The notes beneath the pieces were generated by a model. The model made no database searches. It saw nothing but the letters and a program-made list of their open reading frames with translations, and was not told the origin of the DNA. Shown piece after piece: positions 1 to 6,508 of a stretch of DNA of 14,941 nucleotides. Both the position numbers and the translations under genes were made by a program. Every line of letters begins with the position of its first letter. Position 1 is the first letter of the stretch. This DNA is from CBETVX01 sp965539935 (GTDB lineage: Bacteria; Bacillota; Clostridia; Peptostreptococcales; Caminicellaceae), in contig CBETVX010000060.1 in NCBI GenBank assembly GCA_965539935.1, positions 1-14,941 on the forward strand, in the 5' to 3' direction.

Positions 1-33
1 TGGGCTAGTATATGTCTGACGTGTCAGATGTCA

Positions 34-47
34 AAGGAAACGTCCCC
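34..47 (-). repeat. Short REP-like motif (GGGGAC..TTCCTT), copy 1
   Basis: The minus strand reads GGGGACGTTTCCTT. It matches 12 of 14 bases of GGGGACACTTCCTT at 12077-12090 on the plus strand. An inverted repeat (TCTGAC, 2-nt gap, GTCAGA) lies next to it at 14-27. Clusters of small palindromes with a GGGGAC motif resemble REP-like sequences found between genes in Clostridia. That family assignment is from memory and is an inference. No transposase gene is in the window. Confidence 0.35.
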
Positions 48-59
48 TTGTCATGTACT

Positions 60-85
60 TAAACTCTATCTTTCAAAAGAGTTTA
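60..85. repeat. 8-bp inverted repeat beyond the microprotein gene
   Basis: TAAACTCT at 60-67 pairs perfectly with AGAGTTTA at 78-85 across a 10-nt loop. It lies just past the stop codon of the minus-strand microprotein gene. On the minus strand no U-tract follows. On the plus strand it is followed by a T-rich stretch, so it could be a weak terminator for a plus-strand gene outside the window. Its role is not clear. Confidence 0.35.
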
Positions 86-88
86 GAT

Positions 89-241
89 TTATTTTTGTTG
101 ACTTTTTATTACATGATAAAGAAGTGGTATTGCACCCATTACAAAAATAGCAAACGTTCCTAGACCAGCTAAATAAAGGGTCCAACTAATTATTACAGTT
201 ATAATCATCCAGATAAGTTTTTCCTTCCCTGTTTTTGTCAT
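89..241 (-). CDS. Small membrane protein, 50 residues, unknown function
   Basis: I do not recognise this protein. It is short and basic at both ends. A continuous hydrophobic stretch runs from about residue 10 to 43, with a Gly-rich turn near residue 27, so it probably forms two membrane helices with a short hairpin between them. A start 30 bases upstream (position 271) is possible. I chose the ATG at 241 because a very strong Shine-Dalgarno, GGAGGGGG, sits about 7 bases before it; for the earlier ATG this same sequence would be coding. It ends in TAA. It stands alone between palindromes on the left and an AT-rich spacer on the right. The good ribosome site makes it more credible than a chance frame, but nothing else supports a function. 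Confidence 0.5.
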   Translation of the reverse strand: MTKTGKEKLIWMIITVIISWTLYLAGLGTFAIFVMGAIPLLYHVIKSQQK

Positions 242-271
242 TATATTTCCCCCTCCTCTATTTTCTGACAT

Positions 272-514
272 AAAAATTACTACTAAAGCTATTAACTTCT
301 GTTATAAAACATCTTATTTTATTTATATCACAAGACCACTTTTCTCCATTTATTCCATATTATCATAGTTAATAGATGATTTATATATTCACAAACTGCC
401 AAACCATCCTAATTTATGTAAAACAAATTTTACTTTCAAATCACCATAATTCATAGTTTGTTAGTAAATTTTATTTATTTATCTATAACAATTTTGATAT
501 TTAAAATATAAAAG
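272..514. other. AT-rich intergenic spacer, no gene seen
   Basis: This is part of a 413-base gap between the microprotein gene and rlmD. The sequence is strongly AT-rich and contains no open frame with a ribosome site, no clear promoter pair and no obvious repeat. The structured part of the gap (hairpins and tRNA remnant) starts at about 515 and is listed separately. Confidence 0.5.
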
Positions 515-548
515 GATGTTGCCCATGATTGCCCAAATGGTCAACATC
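515..548. repeat. Imperfect hairpin (7 bp + 4 bp)
   Basis: GATGTTG at 515-521 pairs with CAACATC at 542-548. Inside, CCAT pairs with ATGG after a one-base mismatch. On the minus strand the hairpin is followed by CTTTTATATTTT, so it could act as a second, back-up terminator downstream of the one at 563-600. It could equally be a small palindromic repeat. Confidence 0.4.
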
Positions 549-562
549 TAGCCAACCACCCC

Positions 563-600
563 AAAAACAACAAAAACCCCAACGCTCTGGAGGCATTGGG
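563..600 (-). terminator. Rho-independent terminator below rlmD and the tRNA remnant
   Basis: On the minus strand CCCAATGC and GCGTTGGG form an 8-bp stem around a 7-nt loop (578-600), followed by GGTTTTTGTTGTTTTT. One pair is U-G in the minus-strand RNA but would be a C-A mismatch in plus-strand RNA, which shows the working direction. It lies 17 bases beyond the CCA end of the tRNA remnant. It may originally have been that tRNA gene's own terminator, and now serves rlmD. Confidence 0.75.
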
Positions 601-616
601 ATTACTATACTTTACA

Positions 617-668
617 TGGTGCATCTGAGAGGATTCGAACGTCCGACACATGGTTTAGGAAACTGTGA
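617..668 (-). pseudogene. Remnant: 3' half of a tRNA, probably tRNA-Arg (CCT)
   Basis: The minus strand shows an anticodon loop TTCCTAA, then a T-arm with loop TTCGAAT, then an acceptor strand CAGATGC followed by A and CCA at 617-619. The anticodon CCT and its context fit tRNA-Arg(CCT). There is no D-arm, and no 5' acceptor strand GCATCTG exists upstream, where rlmD ends at 685. The anticodon stem (ACAGT/ACCAT) has two mispairs and the T-stem (GGACG/CCTCT) a C-C mispair, so the copy is decayed. It lies in the 3' UTR of rlmD on the same strand. Tyrosine-recombinase elements commonly integrate in tRNA 3' ends and leave such a duplicated 3' half, so an old attachment site is a reasonable inference. 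Isoacceptor identity is less certain than the tRNA origin. Confidence 0.7.
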
Positions 669-684
669 GTCGTGTTTAGATTAT

Positions 685-2049
685 TTATTTTTTAGTTATC
701 AACACACAGCATTCAACATGCATAGTATGGGGAAACATGTCAACAGGCTGGACTTCTAAAGTCTTATATCCTAATTCATCAAGTATTTTTAAGTCCCTGG
801 CTAAGGTACTTGGTTTACAGGATACGTAAACTACTCTTTTAGGGTTTAGTGCTGCTATTGTTTCTAGTACTACTTTATCGCATCCCTTTCTTGGAGGGTC
901 TACTACTATTACATCTGGTTTTATTCCTTCTTTATAAAGCTTTGGCATTATTTCTTCTGCCTTACCTACATGAAATTTTGCATTGTTTATACCATTTAAT
1001 TTCGCATTATTTTTAGCATCATTTATTGCCGCCTCTACTACTTCTATGCCATGAACTTCTTTGGCCCTTCTTGCAAGTAAAAGGGATATGGTTCCTATTC
1101 CACAATATATGTCAATTACTGTTTCCTCTCCTGTAAGTTCAGCATATTCTAAGGCCTTATTATAAAGTATAGAAGTTTGCATTGGATTAACTTGGAAAAA
1201 AGATAAGGGTGAAATTTCAAACTTTAGGTCGTCTATGTAATCAATTATCTTATCGCTACCATATAAGGTTTTACATTCCCTCCCTAGTACAACATTTGTC
1301 TTTTTCTTATTTGTATTTTGAACTATACTTTTTATTTGTGGTATCTCTTTAGTTAGTCTTTCTACTATTTCTTGACTATGGGGAAGGTCCTTACCATTAG
1401 TCACTAAAACTACCATTAAATCTCCTGTATTAAAGGAAGTTCTTGTGAGTACATGTCTTAGTAATCCCTTACCAGTTTTTTCATTATAAACTGATAGATT
1501 ATATTCATCTATCAATTTTTTCATAATTTTTACTATTTTATTATTAATTTCATGTTGTATTTTACAATCCTTAGTATCCACTATTTCATGGGTTCCTTTT
1601 TTATAAAATCCAATTTTAGATGTACTTTCATATCCAATTGGAAATTGTGCTTTATTTCTATATCTATAGGGCTTGTCCATGCCAATTACATCTAAAACCT
1701 TTACACCTTCTAGTTTACCTATTCTTTCTATTGCAGATTCTACACTTTTCTTTTTTATCTCAAGCTGTTTTTCATAATTAATATGTTGTATCTGACAGCC
1801 TCCACATTCTTCTGCTATTTCGCATTTAGCCTTTACTCTATAGGGTGATTCCTCTAAAAACTCAGATATTTCTCCCTTTGCATAGCTTTTTTTTACTTGA
1901 TTAATCTTTACTATAACTTTATCCTCAGGCACAGCCCCATCAACAAATATCGTAAACCCTTCCACCTTTCCTATTCCTTCACCACTATCTCCCATATCAT
2001 CAATTTTTAATGCATAGTAATTTCCTTCTTTAACTGGTGATTTTATCAT
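685..2049 (-). CDS. rlmD: 23S rRNA (uracil-5-)-methyltransferase, RlmD/RlmCD family
   Basis: This SAM-dependent enzyme makes 5-methyluridine in 23S rRNA. In Firmicutes one RlmCD enzyme can modify both U747 and U1939. An N-terminal TRAM RNA-binding domain covers about residues 10-70. Iron-sulfur cysteines are C76, C82, C85 and C162. The Rossmann methyltransferase domain has the SAM motif DIYCGIGT near 313-320 and DPPRKG at 384-389. The nucleophilic cysteine is C411 in YVSCKPS, and the likely base is E446 in HVEC close to the C-terminus. All key residues are present, and 454 residues is normal. The start has GAGGG six bases upstream. The gene is divergent from the GerMN gene and its short 3' UTR contains the tRNA remnant. 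Confidence 0.93.
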   Translation of the reverse strand: MIKSPVKEGNYYALKIDDMGDSGEGIGKVEGFTIFVDGAVPEDKVIVKINQVKKSYAKGEISEFLEESPYRVKAKCEIAEECGGCQIQHINYEKQLEIKKKSVESAIERIGKLEGVKVLDVIGMDKPYRYRNKAQFPIGYESTSKIGFYKKGTHEIVDTKDCKIQHEINNKIVKIMKKLIDEYNLSVYNEKTGKGLLRHVLTRTSFNTGDLMVVLVTNGKDLPHSQEIVERLTKEIPQIKSIVQNTNKKKTNVVLGRECKTLYGSDKIIDYIDDLKFEISPLSFFQVNPMQTSILYNKALEYAELTGEETVIDIYCGIGTISLLLARRAKEVHGIEVVEAAINDAKNNAKLNGINNAKFHVGKAEEIMPKLYKEGIKPDVIVVDPPRKGCDKVVLETIAALNPKRVVYVSCKPSTLARDLKILDELGYKTLEVQPVDMFPHTMHVECCVLITKK

Positions 2050-2111
2050 ATTAATCCCTCTTTCTAACTTTTTTCTAATGGTTTTACATTCATAAAATTT
2101 TTCTATGATAT

Positions 2112-2140
2112 TAGATATATTTCAAAAAATAGATTATAAT
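2112..2140 (+). promoter_or_regulatory. Possible promoter for the GerMN gene
   Basis: A perfect -10 box TATAAT lies at 2135-2140, 33 bases before the GerMN start codon. The -35 region at the proper spacing (about 2111-2117) is poor for the vegetative sigma factor. I could not make a convincing match to sporulation sigma consensus sequences. Confidence 0.35.
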
Positions 2141-2173
2141 GGTAATAAGGCTAACTTGGGAGAGTGATTTTTT

Positions 2174-3550
2174 ATGAGGTTTATATTAAAAATATTATTA
2201 ATAATTATTATATGTTTTTCTATTTCTCCAATCCCTATTGATACTTCTATAATAAATTTTTCCCATAACTTTTCAGAAATCTTTAGCTATAAAAATAATG
2301 AATCTACGGAAATAGAATATATTTATAGCACAAATTTAAATGAAGATACAGTTACAAATCCAACTAATATTGAGTTTATCATGACTGGCAAATTTGATAA
2401 AGGCCCTTATATAATTACTGAAGATTTTCAAATTATTCTTGAAGTTTTTGAGGAAGAAAATTTAATTCAAAAGTATGTGGATAATGAAATAGTAACAAAA
2501 ATTAATGATGTGAAAATCAATAGGTCTCAGCTCAGCTATAGCTTAGACATTTCTCAGGAAAATCTAAATCTATCTTCTGGTAAATATAGATTTAATCTAT
2601 ATTCGACCCTAGAAGGCTTTCAGAATATACAGCCTTATACTTTTAATGTAGAGTACATAAACTTTAAAATCAACGAAAATGCCCAGTATATTTCAGCCGA
2701 AGATAATGTTGAAGATAATTATATGTATTTAAAATTATATTTTATTGATGATAGCTATAATTATTTAGTCCCTGTATCTAGAAAAATACCCTATACAGAC
2801 CAAGTTGTAAGAAGTACCATTGAAAATCTTAAAAAAGGTCCCCATGAATCTCTAGGCCTTTATGAAGGTTCTCCTATTCCCGATGTACCTAGGGTATGGG
2901 TTTCAAATGGCACAGCTTCACTCCATCTTCCTAGTGATCTTGGAATCTTTAATCAAGGGTCAACCCCTAGTTATTTTGCCCTTAATACCTTTGTAAACTC
3001 ATTAACTTCTATTTATGGTATAGATAGGGTAGAATTTTTACAAAATGGCAGAAGGGTAGAAACCATGTTCCACGGCACTGATGTAAGTAAACCCTTTGAA
3101 AGGGATAATTCTCCATATGCTTATTTGGCGTTAGCTACCAAAAGTGATAGATATTTATTAGTTCCAATAAAAATTAATGCTAGAAATAATAGTATAAATG
3201 ATATAACTTCAAAAATATTTAATACCCTTACTTCTGCAAAAACTGAAAGCAATACTTATGAGGATTTGTATGCTACTATTCCTAACAATGTAAGGCTAAT
3301 AAATTCAAGCTTTGAAAATGGTATTTTAACCTTGAATTTTTCTAAGGATTTTATAGAAAGTTATAATAATAGGATTGATCTTAAAAAAATGATGTTAGAT
3401 AGTATTCTCTATTCATTTACTAGTATCCCTAAGGTCAATAAAGTGGCTATTCTTGTAGATGGAGATGTAATTTCATCCTTTGCTGATATAGATATATCTC
3501 AGCCACTGGCTGCTCCAGACTACATAAATATTGAAATTAGTAATGATTAA
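2174..3550 (+). CDS. Exported protein with two GerMN domains (spore germination type)
   Basis: GerMN domains occur in GerM, needed for normal sporulation and germination in Bacillus, and in related envelope proteins. A hydrophobic N-terminal segment at residues 3-22 is a signal peptide or membrane anchor. C14 follows a run of isoleucines and lacks the small residue of a lipobox, so this does not look like a lipoprotein, unlike Bacillus GerM. Residues about 45-165 are beta-rich and may be an Ig-like module. Two similar GerMN units follow, about 185-310 and 315-440. In each, a 'YLV/LLVP..' strand opens the unit and a 'V..V..L/V..G' strand closes it. GGGAGAG precedes the ATG. It is transcribed away from rlmD and ends at a shared bidirectional terminator. 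The exact role is inferred from the domain only. Confidence 0.8.
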   Translation: MRFILKILLIIIICFSISPIPIDTSIINFSHNFSEIFSYKNNESTEIEYIYSTNLNEDTVTNPTNIEFIMTGKFDKGPYIITEDFQIILEVFEEENLIQKYVDNEIVTKINDVKINRSQLSYSLDISQENLNLSSGKYRFNLYSTLEGFQNIQPYTFNVEYINFKINENAQYISAEDNVEDNYMYLKLYFIDDSYNYLVPVSRKIPYTDQVVRSTIENLKKGPHESLGLYEGSPIPDVPRVWVSNGTASLHLPSDLGIFNQGSTPSYFALNTFVNSLTSIYGIDRVEFLQNGRRVETMFHGTDVSKPFERDNSPYAYLALATKSDRYLLVPIKINARNNSINDITSKIFNTLTSAKTESNTYEDLYATIPNNVRLINSSFENGILTLNFSKDFIESYNNRIDLKKMMLDSILYSFTSIPKVNKVAILVDGDVISSFADIDISQPLAAPDYINIEISND

Positions 3551-3556
3551 AAAATT

Positions 3557-3579
3557 TGGCGCTCATATAATGAGCGCCA
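3557..3579. terminator. Bidirectional terminator between convergent genes
   Basis: TGGCGCTCAT at 3557-3566 pairs perfectly over 10 bp with ATGAGCGCCA at 3570-3579 around a 3-nt loop. It is followed by TTTAATATATT on the plus strand and by AATTTTTT on the minus strand. It begins six bases after the GerMN stop and also faces the end of the PPC-domain gene, so it can stop transcription from both sides. The minus-strand U-tract is the better one. Confidence 0.85.
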
Positions 3580-3691
3580 TTTAATATATTAGAATCAGTT
3601 ACACTTCGTCAAATTTATTTCACTGCATAATTAGATTATAGAACAAAAAATCTACAATTATACATATTTAACTAAATTTTAAACAAATTTT

Positions 3692-3712
3692 AAGCATTTT
3701 TCCTATATGCTT
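3692..3712 (-). terminator. Weak terminator-like hairpin after the PPC gene
   Basis: On the minus strand AAGCAT and ATGCTT form a 6-bp stem with a 9-nt loop immediately after the stop codon. It is followed by AAAATTTGTTTAAAATTT, which is not a clean U-tract. It may assist the stronger hairpin at 3557-3579. Confidence 0.3.
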
Positions 3713-4135
3713 TTAGTCCAGTTTAAATAGGTTCAATCCAGAAAAATCATCAAAGACTCTTTCAACTTCTCCATCTACTGTGTCTATTACTAACTCACAT
3801 GTTCCACTTATCCAGCATTCATTTAAATGGCCACCATGGGCATTGTATTCTTCATCTCCAAGAGTTATATGCAAATGTAAATATACTTCTCCATCTTTTG
3901 TTGTAATATTTCCTGTTAGGTTAGTTATTTCAAATTCTCCCTTAAGTTCTTTATTATTATACTCTTTGGTCTCAGTATTAAATAGTCCTATTGTTACTCT
4001 GTCACATGCACCTAACCCAGTTATAGAACCTAATTTAATATTGTTTTCTAAACAGAAATCTTTAAGGGATTGTACTACTTCTTCACCCTTGTCAATTCTG
4101 ACAAAATATTTATCTCCGAATTTCATAGACTTCAT
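3713..4135 (-). CDS. PPC (DUF296) domain protein
   Basis: This is a single-domain PPC/PCC (DUF296) protein of 140 residues, a normal length for stand-alone bacterial members. In known structures the domain forms trimers with a metal-binding site. The signature GLGA sits at 41-44. The histidine cluster HLH at 87-89 together with HGGH at 100-103 is the likely metal site. The molecular function of bacterial stand-alone members is not firmly known; some carry AT-hook DNA-binding segments, but this one has none. The sequence GGGGGAGAG lies eight bases before the ATG, a strong ribosome site. It follows the thioesterase gene in the same direction after a 52-base gap, so the two are probably co-transcribed. 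Confidence 0.8.
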   Translation of the reverse strand: MKSMKFGDKYFVRIDKGEEVVQSLKDFCLENNIKLGSITGLGACDRVTIGLFNTETKEYNNKELKGEFEITNLTGNITTKDGEVYLHLHITLGDEEYNAHGGHLNECWISGTCELVIDTVDGEVERVFDDFSGLNLFKLD

Positions 4136-4187
4136 AAGTATATCTCTCCCCCATTAAGAATTTTTATCTATAATAATAATATTAAAC

Positions 4188-4604
4188 TTACCCTATACAT
4201 TTTTCAAGCATATCATACATATCTTTTTTGAATCTTTTAATTTTAACGGGCTTTAAATTTTTATCTACAAAGGCATGTACTGTTTTTCCTTCAGCAAGAA
4301 GCTTCCCATCACTTTTTCTTATAATTTGATAGTTGAATGTTAATCTTACTCCCTTTAATTTAAGCAAAGATGTTCTAACAATTATATCATCATAATATTT
4401 TGCAGGATGTATATATTTACATGAGCTTTCTATAACAGGTAATATTATACCATCATCTTCAAGATTTTTATATGAATATCCTAAGGAATTAAAAAAACCT
4501 GTTCTCCCTACTTCAAACCAAGTATAATAGTTCCCATGATATACTACTCCCATTTGATCAGTTTCAGCATATCTCACCTTTAACTCTGCATCATTTGTAT
4601 ACAT
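4188..4604 (-). CDS. YbgC/FcbC-family acyl-CoA thioesterase (hotdog fold)
   Basis: This predicted cytoplasmic thioesterase hydrolyses acyl-CoA or acyl-ACP thioesters. At 138 residues it is a typical single hotdog-fold protein. The family signature is at the N-terminus: YAETDQMGVVYHGNYY at about residues 12-27, with D16 in the position of the catalytic aspartate of 4-hydroxybenzoyl-CoA thioesterase and H23-G24-N25 after it. The FEVGR segment starting at about residue 30 is also characteristic. Substrate cannot be told from sequence. The start is preceded by AGGGTGGT. It lies just downstream of the pyk terminator and upstream of the PPC-domain gene. Confidence 0.87.
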   Translation of the reverse strand: MYTNDAELKVRYAETDQMGVVYHGNYYTWFEVGRTGFFNSLGYSYKNLEDDGIILPVIESSCKYIHPAKYYDDIIVRTSLLKLKGVRLTFNYQIIRKSDGKLLAEGKTVHAFVDKNLKPVKIKRFKKDMYDMLEKCIG

Positions 4605-4635
4605 ACTACCACCCTTTCATAGAGCTTATCTATAT

Positions 4636-4660
4636 CTTTACTTTAACATAAAAAGTAAAG
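4636..4660. repeat. 9-bp perfect inverted repeat upstream of the thioesterase gene
   Basis: CTTTACTTT at 4636-4644 pairs perfectly with AAAGTAAAG at 4652-4660 around a 7-nt loop. On the minus strand it overlaps the U-rich tail of the pyk terminator and lies about 30-55 bases before the thioesterase start codon. It could be an operator or a second weak hairpin. The position suits control of the thioesterase gene, but this is inference. Confidence 0.4.
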
Positions 4661-4692
4661 GGATGCACCTTAAAAATATTAAGGCACTTCCC
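4645..4692 (-). terminator. Terminator of the pfkA-pyk unit
   Basis: On the minus strand GTGCCTTAA pairs with TTAAGGTGC (9 bp with two G-U pairs) around a 5-nt loop. After one A-A mismatch, GGGA pairs with TCCC, making a long stem at 4660-4692. The tail reads TTTACTTTTTA. It begins 30 bases after the pyk stop codon. Confidence 0.75.
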
Positions 4693-4722
4693 CACCCCAT
4701 ATACTTTCTATATAGTTTTTAT

Positions 4723-6480
4723 TTATAACACTCTTGCCTTTCCACTATATACTAAACCTCTAATAGCATCTACTGTAACTGTCTCACAGTCAGTTAACTT
4801 CTCAGTAGCATTTTTTGCACCTACTATAACAGGTTTACCTAAACTAAGGCCCACTATAGCAGCATGGGAAGTATATCCTCCCTCTTCAACTATAAGAGCA
4901 GAAGCTTTAGTTATATAATCCATCATATCTTTATCTGTAGCTAATGTAACTAATATATCTCCTTCTTGGAATTTCGATTCTAAATCAGATATATTTTTAG
5001 CTATACATACTTTTCCCGATGCAGATTTTTTACCTACTCCAGCTCCTTTAATTAAAATCTCTCCAACTATTTCAACTTTTATTAAGTTAGTGGCACCAGC
5101 TACTCCTACTGGAACTCCAGCAGTAATAACAACTAAGTCTCCATTTTTGATATACTCATTTTCCTTAGCTTTTTGTATTGCTAAATCAAATATTTCATCG
5201 GTGGAAGCCACTTCATTCATAAGTACTGGATAAACGCCCCAGCTTAGTATCATTCTTCTTTGAATATGTTCCTTAGTAGTTGCAGCAATAATTGGAGCCT
5301 TTGGTCTAAACTTTGATACCATTCTTGCTGTAAATCCTGAAGAAGTTGCACTAATTATAGCAGTAGCTCCTAAGTCTAGTGCCGTGCTACATGTAGCATG
5401 ACTAATAGCATATGTAACACTAGTTTCTTTATAAGTACATCTCTTTTGAAGTATTGCTTCATAATCCAATGAATCCTCAGTAGTTTCAGCGATGTTTGCC
5501 ATAGTTTTAACGGCTTCTATAGGATATTTACCAGCAGCAGTCTCTCCAGAAAGCATTATAGCATCTGTTCCATCAAAGATAGCATTTGCAACATCTGTAA
5601 CCTCTGCCCTTGTTGGTCTAGGATTTCTCATCATAGAATCAAGCATTTGAGTTGCTGTGATTACTGGTTTTCCTGCCTTATTACATTTATTGATCATTAG
5701 CTTTTGAGATAGTGGTATTTTTTCAGTTGGTATCTCTACCCCTAGGTCTCCCCTTGCTACCATTATTCCATCGGAAACCTCAATTATTTCATCAATATTA
5801 TCTAATCCTTCTTGATTTTCTATTTTAGATATTATTTGTATATAATCAGCATTGTTTTTTTCTAATACCTTCTTTATTTCTATTACATCCTGTGCCTTAC
5901 GAATAAATGATGCGGCAATAAAATCAATTCCATTTTCTATACCAAATTCTATATCATTTATATCTTTTTCTGTTATTGCAGGAAGATTTATTTTAATCCC
6001 TGGAACATTTACGCCCTTTCGGTCCTTAACTGTCCCACCATTCTTAACAATACACTTTATTTCGCTTTTTCCAATTACTTCCACAACTTCAAGTTCAATT
6101 AATCCATCATCTATCAAGATTGTGTTACCCTTTTCTACATCATTAGGAAGATTTTTATAGGAAATAGAGCATTTAGTACTATCACCTTCAACATCATCTG
6201 TTGTCAAAGTAAACTCTTGTCCTTCTACTAACTCTACTACTTTCTCCTTAAAGGTTCCTGTTCTTATTTCTGGTCCCTTTGTATCTAGTAAAATAGCTAC
6301 AGGAATTCCTAATTCTTCTCTAACTTCTTTAATCATATTAATCCTTGCTAAATGTTCCTCATGGTTTCCATGGGAAAAGTTAAGTCTGGCTACATTAAGT
6401 CCACTTTTAACAAGTTCACTAAAAACTTCTTTAGATTCACTTGCTGGTCCAATGGTGCAAACAATTTTAGTTTTTCTCAT
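4723..6480 (-). CDS. pyk: Pyruvate kinase with C-terminal PEP-utilising domain
   Basis: It converts phosphoenolpyruvate and ADP to pyruvate and ATP, the last step of glycolysis. The N-terminal TIM barrel, interrupted by the B domain, carries TKIVCTIGPAS (4-14), ARLNFSHG (31-38), DTKGPEIRTG (66-75), a SKIENQEG segment with the catalytic lysine, MVARGDLGVEIP, and the signature from ITATQMLDSM to the DAIMLSGE segment. The usual allosteric C domain follows. Residues about 480-585 form an extra domain like the swivelling domain of PEP synthase, with GGYTSHAAI and a conserved His at 539; Bacillaceae pyruvate kinases carry the same extension. Length 585 fits that long form. It starts 28 bases after the pfkA stop codon, and GGAGTGGAG precedes its ATG, so the two are almost surely one transcript. 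Confidence 0.97.
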   Translation of the reverse strand: MRKTKIVCTIGPASESKEVFSELVKSGLNVARLNFSHGNHEEHLARINMIKEVREELGIPVAILLDTKGPEIRTGTFKEKVVELVEGQEFTLTTDDVEGDSTKCSISYKNLPNDVEKGNTILIDDGLIELEVVEVIGKSEIKCIVKNGGTVKDRKGVNVPGIKINLPAITEKDINDIEFGIENGIDFIAASFIRKAQDVIEIKKVLEKNNADYIQIISKIENQEGLDNIDEIIEVSDGIMVARGDLGVEIPTEKIPLSQKLMINKCNKAGKPVITATQMLDSMMRNPRPTRAEVTDVANAIFDGTDAIMLSGETAAGKYPIEAVKTMANIAETTEDSLDYEAILQKRCTYKETSVTYAISHATCSTALDLGATAIISATSSGFTARMVSKFRPKAPIIAATTKEHIQRRMILSWGVYPVLMNEVASTDEIFDLAIQKAKENEYIKNGDLVVITAGVPVGVAGATNLIKVEIVGEILIKGAGVGKKSASGKVCIAKNISDLESKFQEGDILVTLATDKDMMDYITKASALIVEEGGYTSHAAIVGLSLGKPVIVGAKNATEKLTDCETVTVDAIRGLVYSGKARVL

Positions 6481-6508
6481 TACTTTGCTCCACTCCTTTA
6501 TAACTTAT

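Noticed and set aside
610..700. Intact tRNA gene
   Set aside because: No D-arm and no 5' acceptor strand complementary to CAGATGC is found, and stems contain mismatches; only the 3' half is present.
529..759. 76-residue plus-strand open frame
   Set aside because: It crosses the terminator, the tRNA remnant and the end of rlmD on the other strand, has low-complexity content from the terminator, and shows no ribosome site.
3780..4157. 125-residue plus-strand open frame
   Set aside because: It lies antisense to the PPC-domain gene, which has clear family motifs and a ribosome site; the frame is a shadow.
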